Shown here piece by piece: positions 10,322 through 17,193 of a stretch of 40,590 bases of DNA (its first letter is position 1; every line of letters begins with the position of its first letter). The position numbers and the translations under genes are program-made. Under the pieces are notes generated by a model. That model was not told the DNA's origin. It ran no database searches and saw only the letters and a program-made list of their open reading frames with translations. Source of the DNA: Actinomadura bangladeshensis (lineage in GTDB: Bacteria; Actinomycetota; Actinomycetes; Streptosporangiales; Streptosporangiaceae). The stretch lies in assembly GCF_004348335.1 (NCBI RefSeq), contig NZ_SMJW01000044.1:1-40590 (forward strand). Reading direction: 5' to 3'.

Positions 10322-11059
10322 ATGGCGCTGCAGCTCGTACAGGTGAACGTCAAAGCCCGCGACGACGCGGCCCTCGGCCGGTTCTGGGGCGACGCGCTCG
10401 GCTGGGGCCTGTCCAGCGAGGGGCCCGGCGTCACCAACGTCGAACCCGTGGGGTTCGACTGGCCCGACCCCACCGCGGTGTGCATCGACGTCGTCGCCGT
10501 CCCCGACCCCGAGACGGTGAAGTACCGCACCCACCTCGACCTCGCCACCACCTCCGCGGACCACCACGCGGAACTGGTCGCGCGCCTGCAGGACCTCGGC
10601 GCGGTGCCCGCCGACATCGGCCAGGGCGACGTCCCCTGGACGGTCATGGCCGACCCCGAGGGCAATGTGTTCTGCGTGCTGGAGCCCCGGGAGATCTACC
10701 GGGACACCGGCCCGATCGCCGCGGTCGTGGTCGACTGCGACGATCCGCGGGCCATGGCCCGGTTCTGGCACGAGGCGATCGGCTGGACCCTGCACGAGGC
10801 GGCCGACGGCCACGCGCGGCTGCGCTCCCCCCAGGGCGTCGGGCCCTACCTGGAGTTCGTCCGCACGCCCGGCGCCGAGCCCGTGTGGAAGCGCGTCCAC
10901 ATCGACCTGCTGCCCGACCCCGTCGAGGACCAGGCCGCCGAGGCGGCCCGGCTGCGCGCCCTGGGCGCCCGCGACGCCGACGTCGGCCAGGGCGACGTGC
11001 CGTGGATGTGCCTCGCCGACCCCGAGGGCAACGAGTTCTGCGTCCTCGGACGGGGCTGA
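10322..11059 (+). CDS. Two-domain VOC family protein
   Basis: 245 residues made of two VOC domains in tandem. Domain 1 (about 3-120): LVQVNVKARDDAALGRFWGD, closing with VMADPEGNVFCVLEP. Domain 2 (about 130-245): VVVDCDDPRAMARFWHEAIG, closing with CLADPEGNEFCVLGRG. This Glyoxalase_6-type arrangement occurs in many actinobacteria, usually with unknown substrate. ATG 10322 is preferred over TTG 10313. A TATAGG element at 10305-10310 lies so close to the ATG that the mRNA may be leaderless or nearly so. Confidence 0.85.
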   Translation: MALQLVQVNVKARDDAALGRFWGDALGWGLSSEGPGVTNVEPVGFDWPDPTAVCIDVVAVPDPETVKYRTHLDLATTSADHHAELVARLQDLGAVPADIGQGDVPWTVMADPEGNVFCVLEPREIYRDTGPIAAVVVDCDDPRAMARFWHEAIGWTLHEAADGHARLRSPQGVGPYLEFVRTPGAEPVWKRVHIDLLPDPVEDQAAEAARLRALGARDADVGQGDVPWMCLADPEGNEFCVLGRG

Positions 11060-11080
11060 CGCCGTCCCGGGTCCGGCCGG

Positions 11081-11118
11081 AAAACCCGTTGAGCCCGCCT
11101 CCCGCGCTCCCGTAGGTT
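11081..11118 (+). promoter_or_regulatory. Promoter of DUF1062 gene with WhiB7/WblC-like A-block
   Basis: TTGAGC (-35, 11089-11094), an 18-base spacer and TAGGTT (-10, 11113-11118) make a good primary-sigma promoter. AAAA at 11081-11084 lies 4 bases before the -35. GAAAACCCGTTG here matches GAAAACCGGTTG before the RNA ligase gene at 38581 in 11 of 12 bases with identical spacing. WhiB7/WblC activates promoters with an A-rich block just upstream of the -35; assignment to that activator is inference. Confidence 0.55.
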
Positions 11119-11160
11119 GCCTGCGGCCCCCGCCACCACGAGGACAGAGGACGAGACCGC

Positions 11161-11300
11161 GTGACCCCGCCTGCTCTGCGGACCTGACACCTTCTTCCGC
11201 TCACCCGTAGCCGGCCCTCCCGCCGGCTCTGCCGGGCCGCCCTCGCGCGCCCGGTCACTCAGCGTTGGAGGCCGCGCGCAATCGGCCTCGTGTCAGGTCC
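11161..11300 (+). promoter_or_regulatory. Leader with 8-codon ORF and long-range RNA stem
   Basis: The predicted 5' UTR (~185 nt from a start near 11125) contains a tiny ORF at 11161-11187 (GTG, 8 codons, TGA) with AGAGG ten bases upstream. Its last codons and stop lie inside GGACCTGACAC (11180-11190), which is perfectly complementary to GTGTCAGGTCC (11290-11300), immediately upstream of the AGAGGG ribosome site of the DUF1062 gene. The two arms are 99 bases apart, with GC-rich hairpins between them. This looks like ribosome-mediated attenuation. Confidence 0.5.
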
Positions 11301-11309
11301 AGAGGGATC

Positions 11310-11882
11310 ATGTCCTCACAACCTCATACCGTGCTGCCCTGGGTCGTCCGCCGGACCAGGCTGCCAATGCTGTCGCTGCGCTGCGGCGACTGCCCGTCGG
11401 AGTCGGCCACCGCCGGCGCCGGCCGGTTCCGCGTCAACGCCAACGGCAAACAGCTGTCGGTGTGGCTGCTGGCCCGCTGCACCGCCTGCGACCGGACCGG
11501 CAAGCTCACCGTGCACGAGCGGGTCCCGGTCAGAGCCTTCGACCCCGCCCTGCTGGACGGCTACCGGGCCAACGACCCGGACCTGGTGGCGGCCGCGCTG
11601 CTGGATCCGCTGCTCGCCCGCCGCAACCGCTTCACCCTGGACTGGCGGGGAGCCTGGCGGCTGCACACGCCGCCGGGCACCCCGCCGGTGCGGCCCGACC
11701 GGGCGTGGCCCGTCCGGGTCGAGGTCGTCTTCGACGACCCGGTGCCGGTGCGTCCGGACCGGCTCATCGCCCGCGCACTCGAACTCAGCAGGAACGAGGT
11801 GCTCCGCCGGATCACATGCGACATCCCGCTGCGCCGCCCGACCAGTACCGGCTTCGCCTTCACCGTGATGCCCGGCGACTAG
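11310..11882 (+). CDS. DUF1062 domain protein
   Basis: 190 residues matching DUF1062: N-terminal PWVVRRTRLPMLSLRCGDCP, then GRFRVNANGKQLSVWLLARC and CTACDRTGKLTVHERVPV. Two CxxC pairs (RCGDC and RCTAC) probably bind zinc. The C-terminal half has the family's R...L.LSRNEVLRRI stretch and ends near the usual length (~190-200). The biochemical function of the family is unknown. ATG 11310 has AGAGGG at a good distance; a longer frame from 11265 has no ribosome site and would overlap the leader stem. Confidence 0.8.
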   Translation: MSSQPHTVLPWVVRRTRLPMLSLRCGDCPSESATAGAGRFRVNANGKQLSVWLLARCTACDRTGKLTVHERVPVRAFDPALLDGYRANDPDLVAAALLDPLLARRNRFTLDWRGAWRLHTPPGTPPVRPDRAWPVRVEVVFDDPVPVRPDRLIARALELSRNEVLRRITCDIPLRRPTSTGFAFTVMPGD

Positions 11883-11889
11883 CGGCGGC

Positions 11890-11946
11890 GTGACCGCGGG
11901 CCGCGCCGCCCCGGCGAACCCGCCGGGGCGGCGCGGCCGGCGTCAC
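11890..11946. terminator. Strong bidirectional terminator hairpin
   Basis: A perfect 18-bp stem with a 4-base AACC loop: 11899-11916 pairs with 11921-11938. An outer GTGAC/GTCAC pair (11890-11894/11942-11946) extends it across a small internal loop. It sits between the convergent DUF1062 and RidA genes. No T-run follows, as is common for actinobacterial terminators. Confidence 0.8.
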
Positions 11947-12338
11947 GCGACGGCCGTCCCCTCCAGCTCGACCATCAGGGCGGGGATCGCCAGCCGCGTC
12001 ACCCCCAGCATCGTGGTGGCCGGCGCCGCCCCGGCGGCCCCGAGCCGCGACGCCAGCACACCGTAGTGCCGGAAGAGCAGGTCGACGTCGGTGGTGTAGA
12101 CGTTGAGCCGGACCAGGTCCGCCAGGGACATGCCGGCCTCGCCGAGGACGGCCTCCAGGTTGGCCAGGCTCAGCGCCAGCTGCGCCTCCATGTCACCGTC
12201 GTGCTGGGGCTCGCCGTCGCCGCTCATCGCGGTCTGCCCGGAGCAGTACAGGGTCCGGGTGTGCCCGGAGACGAGCTCGCCCTGGTTGAATCCCATCTCG
12301 ACCGACCAGGTCACCGGGTTGACCGCCGTTCGTTCCAT
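11943..12338 (-). CDS. RidA/YjgF family protein
   Basis: 131 residues with the RidA fold signatures: TLYCSGQTAMSGDGEPQHDG, DMEAQLALSLANLEAVLGEA, then LVRLNVYTTDVDLLFRHYGV and TMLGVTRLAIPALMVELEGTAVA. RidA proteins hydrolyse reactive imines or enamines; this branch keeps Arg in LGVTRLA but lacks the full RidA-type pattern, so the activity is uncertain. The start at 12338 is set by the family's N-terminus (M-E-R..NP..W) and by GGAG upstream. It is divergent from a WYL regulator, across a palindrome at 12437-12455. Confidence 0.82.
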   Translation of the reverse strand: MERTAVNPVTWSVEMGFNQGELVSGHTRTLYCSGQTAMSGDGEPQHDGDMEAQLALSLANLEAVLGEAGMSLADLVRLNVYTTDVDLLFRHYGVLASRLGAAGAAPATTMLGVTRLAIPALMVELEGTAVA

Positions 12339-12436
12339 TGCCGTGTGCACTCCGTTCGATTCGTTCGGCAGGACGGGCGCCCGCCGGCACGGTGACCGCG
12401 CTCCCGGACGCCCTGGTGACGAGCCTCCCAGCGAAT

Positions 12437-12455
12437 CACGACATCCTCTGTCGTG
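12437..12455. promoter_or_regulatory. Palindromic operator between RidA gene and WYL regulator
   Basis: A perfect inverted repeat CACGACA-TCCTC-TGTCGTG centred 30 bases upstream of the WYL regulator start, in the 137-bp divergent spacer. YafY/DeoR-like regulators commonly bind such ...GACA-N5-TGTC... sites; regulation of both genes by the WYL protein is a strong inference from position. Confidence 0.6.
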
Positions 12456-12475
12456 TATTTCAGTAGATTCCTCGC

Positions 12476-13450
12476 ATGCGCGCCGACCGGCTGGTCTCAC
12501 TCGTCCTGCTGCTGCGGCAGCACGGGCGGCTGACCGCGGCCGTGCTGGCCCGCGAACTGGAGGTGTCCACCCGCACCGTCCTGCGCGACATCGAGGCGCT
12601 GTCGGCGGCCGGCGTCCCGGTCTACGCCGAACGCGGCCGGCACGGCGGCTTCGCGCTGCTGCCCGGCTTCCGGACCGAGCTCACCGGCCTGAACCCCGAC
12701 GAGGCCCTCGCCCTGCTGGTCGCCGGATCGCGGCGCGGCGCGCAGGCGTTCGGCCTCGGCTCCGCGCTCGCCTCGGCGATGCTCAAAGTGGTCGACGCGC
12801 TCCCGGACGGCTACCGGGACACCGCGGCCGGCGCGGCGGAGCGGCTGCTCATCGAACCCGAGACCGACCTGCTCTCGCGCCGGCCGAGCACCGAGGACGT
12901 CCCCGACGCCGTCGCCGCCGAAGTGCTGCGCGCGGTGCTCACCGGGCGCAGGCTGCGGATCCACTACGCGGCCTGGGACCAGGCCCCGAAATGGCGCACG
13001 GTGGACCCGGTCGGGCTGGTCACCATCCGCGACCGCGGCTACCTGCTGGCCACCAGGTCGGGCGAGGACCGCACCTACCGGCTGTCGCGCGTCCTGGACG
13101 CCGAGGCGCTCCCCGAACCCGCGCAGCGCCCGGACCGCGTCGACCTGGACCGGGCCTGGCAGGAACGCGGCACGCGGTTCCGGGCCGGCGGCGACCAGGT
13201 CGCCGTGCTGCTCCGGCTGTCCCCGGCGCGCCGGGAGGAACTGCTGGCCACCGCGCTGGCCGTCCTCGCCGAAGAACCCGACGCCGACGGCATGCTGCGG
13301 CTGGAGGCGACCTTCCAGGACGCCCGGCACGCGGTCTGGGCGCTCTGGCAGCTCGGCACGGACGCCGAAGCCCTGGCACCGGAGTGGCTGCGCACCTCCC
13401 TGCGCGACCGCGCCGCCGCGCTCGCCGCCCGCTACGACCCCCCGCTTTAA
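12476..13450 (+). CDS. YafY-type WYL-domain transcriptional regulator
   Basis: 324 residues. N-terminal winged helix (RLVSLVLLLRQHGRLTAAVL, LEVSTRTVLRDIEALSAAGV, wing RHGGFALLPGF), then a WYL domain at about 155-225 (LRIHYAAWDQAPKWRTV, RDRGYLLATRSGEDRTYRL) and a WCX domain to the C-terminus. The WYL motif proper is degenerate (GYLLA in place of WYL-A). Divergent from RidA with a perfect palindrome between, it is the presumed regulator of RidA and itself. Confidence 0.88.
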   Translation: MRADRLVSLVLLLRQHGRLTAAVLARELEVSTRTVLRDIEALSAAGVPVYAERGRHGGFALLPGFRTELTGLNPDEALALLVAGSRRGAQAFGLGSALASAMLKVVDALPDGYRDTAAGAAERLLIEPETDLLSRRPSTEDVPDAVAAEVLRAVLTGRRLRIHYAAWDQAPKWRTVDPVGLVTIRDRGYLLATRSGEDRTYRLSRVLDAEALPEPAQRPDRVDLDRAWQERGTRFRAGGDQVAVLLRLSPARREELLATALAVLAEEPDADGMLRLEATFQDARHAVWALWQLGTDAEALAPEWLRTSLRDRAAALAARYDPPL

Positions 13451-13515
13451 CGACAGGCCGCCCACCGAGCGCGGCGCCCAGCCCTGCCCTGCGGTGCCCC
13501 GGAGACCTGGGCGGC

Positions 13516-13593
13516 GGCGTTGACGCCGCTCATGAAGTTCGGGAACCGGCCGCCGGTGCTCCACGGCGCGGTCGCCTCGAACACGCGCGCGTG
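13516..13593 (-). pseudogene. Fragment of FAD-linked (BBE-type) oxidase C-terminus
   Basis: In the 155-bp gap between two regulators the minus strand encodes VFEATAPWSTGGRFPNFMSG. This matches the segment of berberine-bridge-type FAD oxidases just before their C-terminal end (AP.stGg.F.NFm). No FAD-binding domain lies upstream and the usual YDPdN-F end is missing downstream, so only a scrap remains. It lies directly behind the TetR gene on the same strand, so TetR may once have been the regulator of this oxidase. The assignment rests on one short motif. Confidence 0.4.
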
Positions 13594-13605
13594 CCCGGGC
13601 GGCTG

Positions 13606-14214
13606 TCAGGTGAGCGGCCAGGTGCGCAGGGCCGCGTCGGCCATGGCCTGGAGCTCGCCGGGGCCGACGCCGCCCGCGGCCTGCACGGCGATGCCGAACG
13701 CCAGGGTGGTGACGTAGCGGGCCAGGAGCCCCGGGTCGGTGCCGGGCGGCAGGTCGCCCTCGTCGACGGCCCGCTGGAACCGCTCCCGCAGGCGCGAGCA
13801 GCCGTCGTTGCGCCAGGCGGCGAGGAGGTCGCGGACTCCGCGTCCGGGATCACCGGTGGCCAGGGCGCCCTGGACGCCCAGGCAGCCGTGGGGACGGGAC
13901 GGGCCGGTGGTGGTCCGGACGACGCCGGCCAGGATCGCGGTGGCCGTGCCGAGGGCGGTCGGTTCCGCGAGGGCGCGGGTCAGGTAGGCGCTGGGGCCTT
14001 CGGTGTAGCGCTCCAGGACCTTGCGGAACAGCTCCTCCTTGTTGCCGAAGGCCGCGTACATGCTGGTGGTGGAGATGCCCATGGCGCGGGTCAGGGCGGC
14101 CAGGCCGGCGCCTTCGTAGCCGTGCTCCCAGAAGACCAGCATGGCGCGCTCGAGGGCTTGGTCGGCGTCGAATCCGCGCGGCCGGCCGATGGGGCCGCTC
14201 TGTCCGGTCTGCAC
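13606..14214 (-). CDS. TetR/AcrR-family transcriptional regulator
   Basis: 202 residues. Typical TetR N-terminus: GRPRGFDADQALERAMLVFW, EHGYEGAGLAALTRAMGIST and TSMYAAFGNKEELFRKVLERY. The C-terminal ligand domain includes RPHGCLGVQGALATG, found in TetR proteins linked to electrophile or oxidant responses (AcrR COG1309 with a conserved Cys, here C110). It is divergent from an SDR gene, the likely target together with the NADP-binding gene downstream. Confidence 0.88.
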   Translation of the reverse strand: MQTGQSGPIGRPRGFDADQALERAMLVFWEHGYEGAGLAALTRAMGISTTSMYAAFGNKEELFRKVLERYTEGPSAYLTRALAEPTALGTATAILAGVVRTTTGPSRPHGCLGVQGALATGDPGRGVRDLLAAWRNDGCSRLRERFQRAVDEGDLPPGTDPGLLARYVTTLAFGIAVQAAGGVGPGELQAMADAALRTWPLT

Positions 14215-14240
14215 GCCGGCAGCCTACCGCATTCCGCATC

Positions 14241-14291
14241 GATCGCTACGGAAGTGCTATGGTCCATTTCTGCACTGATCGATACAGAAGT
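14241..14291. promoter_or_regulatory. Paired TetR-site candidates upstream of the SDR gene
   Basis: Two direct copies of a 15-mer, GATCGCTACGGAAGT (14241-14255) and GATCGATACAGAAGT (14277-14291), agree in 13 of 15 bases and are spaced 36 bp start to start in the TetR-SDR spacer. The second copy also lies in the inverted repeat TTCTG-N12-CAGAA. They flank the likely SDR promoter, which suits repression by the divergent TetR protein; that link is inferred. Confidence 0.5.
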
Positions 14292-14309
14292 TTGCGGAGG
14301 TCGTTGGCC

Positions 14310-15059
14310 ATGGGACTGCTTGAGGACAAGACCGCTCTGGTCACCGGGGGCGGCACCGGGATCGGCCTGGCCACCGCCGTCCGGCTGGCCGCGGAGGGCG
14401 CGCACGTGTTCGTCACCGGCCGGCGCAAGGCCGAACTGGACGCCGCCGCCGAAGCGATCGGTCCGGCGGCCACCCCGGTCGTCGGCGACATCTGCGACCT
14501 GGCCGACCTGGACCGGCTCTACGAGACGATCCGCGGCCGGGGGCGGGGTCTGGACGTCGTGTTCGCCAATGCCTCCGTCGCGGAGTTCGCGCCGCTCGAA
14601 CAGGTCACCGAGGAGCACTTCGACACCCTCTTCGGCATCAACGTCCGCGGCACGGTGTTCACCGTCAAGAAGGCGCTGCCGCTGCTCAACGACGGCGCCT
14701 CGATCATCTTGAACGGCTCCACCAACGCCGGGGCCGGGGACGAGGCGTTCGGCGTGTACGCGGCGAGCAAGGCCGCCACCCGGTCGTTCGCCCGGACCTG
14801 GGCCAACGAGCTCAAGGGACGCGGCATCCGGGTCAACACCATCACCCCCGGCCCGACCGACACGCCCGGCCTGTCGGGGCTCGCTCCCGACGCGGTCCAG
14901 GCCGCCGACTTCAGGCGGCGACTGGCCGCGAACGTGCCGCTGGGCCGCCTCGGGCGCCCGGAGGAGATCGCCGCCGCCGTGGCGTTCCTCGCCTGCGAGC
15001 AGTCCAGCTTCATCACCGGTTCGAGCCTGTACGTCGACGGCGGCCTGCAGCAGATCTGA
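14310..15059 (+). CDS. Short-chain dehydrogenase/reductase (SDR)
   Basis: 249 residues, classical SDR. NAD(P)-binding TGGGTGIG at 12-19, VTGRRK after beta 2 (the Arg pair suggests NADPH), VFANAS at the NNAG position, and catalytic S137, Y150 and K154 (VYAASKAA). The C-terminal PGPTDTPGL and FITGSSLYVDGG are standard. ATG 14310 has GCGGAGG 9 bases upstream; a longer upstream frame would overlap the putative operators. The substrate is unknown. The next gene follows after 55 bases and is probably co-transcribed. Confidence 0.9.
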   Translation: MGLLEDKTALVTGGGTGIGLATAVRLAAEGAHVFVTGRRKAELDAAAEAIGPAATPVVGDICDLADLDRLYETIRGRGRGLDVVFANASVAEFAPLEQVTEEHFDTLFGINVRGTVFTVKKALPLLNDGASIILNGSTNAGAGDEAFGVYAASKAATRSFARTWANELKGRGIRVNTITPGPTDTPGLSGLAPDAVQAADFRRRLAANVPLGRLGRPEEIAAAVAFLACEQSSFITGSSLYVDGGLQQI

Positions 15060-15114
15060 GTCTTCGCGGCCGGTGCCCGCACCCGCCCGCCATCCCAGTA
15101 GAGGTGAACACCCC

Positions 15115-15768
15115 ATGACAGTGATCGGCATCATCGGCGCGGGCGAGGTCGGCGGCCAGATCGCGCGCGCCGCGATCGCGACCGGCTACGACGTCGTCAT
15201 CGCCAACTCACGCGGACCCGAGACCCTGAAGGACCTCATCGACGAACTCGGCCCGTCGGCGCGCGCCGCGACCGCCGCCGGTGCCGCGGCCGCGGGTGAC
15301 TTCGCGGTCGTGGCGGTCCCCTTGAAGGTGGTCAACGACATGCCCGCCGAGGAGCTGGCCGGCAAGGTCGTGCTGGACACCAACAACTACATGGTGTGGC
15401 GCGACGGCCATATCCCGGTCGTCGATTCGGGTGAGAAGACCGTCCACGAGCTGCGCCAGGAGCACCTTCCGCGGTCCAAGGTCGTCAAGGCGTTCACCCA
15501 CATCCAGGCGCCGCGCATCACCACCGCGGGCCTCCCGGCGGGCGCCCCGGGCCGTCTGGCGCTGTCGGCGTCGAGTGATTTCCCCGAGGCCGTGGAACTG
15601 GTGACGCGGCTGTACGACCGGTTCGGATTCGACACCGTCGACAACAGCCCGCTCAGCGAGTCGTGGCGAAGCGGCCCCGGCCAGCCCGCGTGGCTCGCGC
15701 ACGAGCACCAGACCCGTGCCGACCTGATCGCCAACCTCGCCGACGCCCGGCGGATCACCGTGAGCTGA
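15115..15768 (+). CDS. NADP/F420-binding oxidoreductase, COG2085 type
   Basis: 217 residues, with a Rossmann fold at the N-terminus: IGIIGAGEVGGQIARAAIAT, then VVIANSRGPETL, where N-S-R follows beta 2 as in NADP-binding members. The middle has VVAVPLKVVNDMP and VVLDTNNYMVWRDG; the C-terminus has KAFTHIQAPRITTAG. The family includes F420-dependent NADP reductases and dinucleotide-binding enzymes of unknown substrate. ATG 15115 has AGAGGTGA upstream. It is probably in one operon with the SDR gene under the TetR protein. Confidence 0.85.
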   Translation: MTVIGIIGAGEVGGQIARAAIATGYDVVIANSRGPETLKDLIDELGPSARAATAAGAAAAGDFAVVAVPLKVVNDMPAEELAGKVVLDTNNYMVWRDGHIPVVDSGEKTVHELRQEHLPRSKVVKAFTHIQAPRITTAGLPAGAPGRLALSASSDFPEAVELVTRLYDRFGFDTVDNSPLSESWRSGPGQPAWLAHEHQTRADLIANLADARRITVS

Positions 15769-15772
15769 GCCG

Positions 15773-15815
15773 CCCGGGCCCCGTACCGGTCAGCCAGACC
15801 GGTACGGACCCGGGG
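15773..15815. terminator. Bidirectional terminator between convergent genes
   Basis: A perfect 11-bp stem CCGTACCGGTC/GACCGGTACGG (15781-15791/15797-15807) with the 5-base loop AGCCA, flanked by further partly paired C/G runs. It lies between the COG2085 gene and the convergent hydrolase gene. Confidence 0.8.
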
Positions 15816-15825
15816 CGGACGTCGG

Positions 15826-16557
15826 CTAGCGCAGATGCCGGGCGAAGAACCGGGCCGCGGCATCCCCCGCGAACGGCGGGACGCCGGTGTGCCCGCCCAT
15901 GTTGGCGTGCAGCGTCTTCTCCTTGCTGCCGAAGGCGTCGAACAGGTCCAGGGCCGCCTGCCGGTCGTTCCCCTCGTCGTCCCACTGCAGCAGCACGTGC
16001 AGCGGAATGGCGACCCGGCGGGCCTCCTGGAGAATGGTGCGAGGCACGAAACTCCCGGCGAACAGGACGGCGGCCGCGATGCGCGGCTCGACCACCGCCA
16101 GCCGGACGCCGATGGCGATCACCCCGCCCGAGTACCCGACCGGGCCGCCGATCCCGGGCAGGGCGAGGAGGGCGTCCAGCGCCTCCCGCCATTCCGGGAC
16201 CGCCTTGTCCACCAGCGGGAGGACGAGCCGGTCGATGATCTCCTCGTCGACCGGCCCGCCTGCCGCCAGCGCCCGGCGCAGGTCGGCGCGGGCCTGTTCG
16301 GCGGCGGCCGAGCGGGGCCGGTCGCCGCCGCCGGGGAGTTCGATGGCGGCGGCGGCGAAACCCTGCTCGGCCGACTGCCGGGCGCGGGCGGCCAGCCGGG
16401 GGCGCATCCCGTCCAGTCCGCCCGGGTGGCCGAGAAGGATCAGCGGGGCCGGCGCGGAGGCGGCTCCGGGCGTCCACAGGACGCCGGGGATCTCACCGAG
16501 AGTGAAGTCGCGTTCGACAACGCCGCCGTCGAGGCGCTGCTCGGAGGTGAATCGCAT
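15826..16557 (-). CDS. Alpha/beta hydrolase (dienelactone-hydrolase-like)
   Basis: 243 residues. An alpha/beta hydrolase core with oxyanion region LGHPGGLDG, nucleophile elbow GYSGG (S143), an acid in LLQWDDEGND (D193/D194) and H223 in GGHTGVPPF, giving a complete Ser-Asp-His triad in the right order. The substrate is unknown; it may be an esterase. A GAAAGG ribosome site lies 7 bases upstream of the ATG. It is preceded by a short ORF with a strong ribosome site and a stem that would involve its own ribosome site, see 16603-16656. Confidence 0.82.
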   Translation of the reverse strand: MRFTSEQRLDGGVVERDFTLGEIPGVLWTPGAASAPAPLILLGHPGGLDGMRPRLAARARQSAEQGFAAAAIELPGGGDRPRSAAAEQARADLRRALAAGGPVDEEIIDRLVLPLVDKAVPEWREALDALLALPGIGGPVGYSGGVIAIGVRLAVVEPRIAAAVLFAGSFVPRTILQEARRVAIPLHVLLQWDDEGNDRQAALDLFDAFGSKEKTLHANMGGHTGVPPFAGDAAARFFARHLR

Positions 16558-16564
16558 GGTCGTG

Positions 16565-16671
16565 CCTTTCGGGAGTGCTGCTGGACGGCGCTCCCGGACG
16601 ACCTATCGCCCGACCGTGACTCCCGAGGGGAGCACCCATGTCGATACTGCGTTCACGGGTACCACCTCCTC
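16565..16671 (-). promoter_or_regulatory. Leader ORF (17 codons) and stem upstream of the hydrolase gene
   Basis: On the minus strand GAGGAGG (16671-16665) stands 8 bases before a GTG (16656) opening a 17-codon frame that ends at TAG 16603, 45 bases before the hydrolase ATG. Inside it CTCGGGAG (16627-16620) is complementary to CTCCCGA (16575-16569), which runs into the hydrolase ribosome site GAAAGG. Ribosomes on the short ORF would open the stem. This is possible translational coupling or attenuation; the short frame could also be chance. Confidence 0.35.
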
Positions 16672-16833
16672 GTTCTCCGGCACGGCCTCCGGCAAGGTAG
16701 CAGCGCCCTCCGCGCCCTGCCAACGGGTTTTGCGGCGTCGGACGGGACGCCGGGGCCGTGCCGGAGGTCGCGCAAGGCAGGGCATCCGCGCGGCGATCGC
16801 ACCGCCGGGCGGGGGCGTCCGCCTCGGCGTTCG

Positions 16834-16985
16834 GCCTCGCAGGGCGGTGACGGCCTTCTCGATGCGGCGCCGGCGCGTCTCGGGCTTCTTCGCGCTCTCG
16901 ATGGCGCGGACGTGCCCGCGCTTGCGGCCGTCCGTCAGAGCGTCATAGGCGGCGCGGGCGGCTCGACGGTGGTGCGGAACTTCAC
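16834..16985 (-). pseudogene. DUF1905-YdeI/OmpD gene with internal deletion
   Basis: At 16985 a GTG with AAGGAG six bases upstream opens VKFRTTVE, the normal N-terminus of DUF1905 proteins. About 8 codons later the homology jumps, in another frame, to AAYDALTDGRKRGHV, then RAIESAKKPETRRRRIEKAV, the normal C-terminus of the same DUF1905-YdeI/OmpD-associated family. Nearly the whole middle (roughly 90-100 residues by comparison with the family) is gone and the frame is broken near 16960. The function is lost. Confidence 0.7.
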
Positions 16986-17120
16986 GAGGTGCTCCTTGCC
17001 GGTCGGCGCGCGTTCGAGGGACGGGTCCGAGGGACGGGCGGTCGGGGCGGTGCGTGAGGCTCGTCCGGCACCGGGCGGGGGCCGGCGTCGGCGCGATCCC
17101 GCGTCGGCGCCGGACCCCGA

Positions 17121-17168
17121 TGAGGCGCGCCGGTCATGTCTTGTGTGACCGGCGGTGACCGGGCCTCA
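17121..17168. terminator. Stem-loop downstream of the VOC gene
   Basis: A perfect 9-bp stem CGCCGGTCA/TGACCGGCG (17128-17136/17146-17154) with a 9-base loop, extended by TGAGG/CCTCA (17121-17125/17164-17168). It lies 26 bases beyond the stop of the minus-strand VOC gene and is probably its terminator. It also separates that gene from the broken DUF1905-YdeI gene. Confidence 0.65.
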
Positions 17169-17193
17169 CGCACGCCCGATGCTTGCCGGGCGG

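Noticed and set aside
16493..16723. 76-codon minus-strand frame across the hydrolase start
   Set aside because: Arg/Gly-rich, overlaps the well-supported hydrolase N-terminus; the shorter leader ORF in another frame has the ribosome site.
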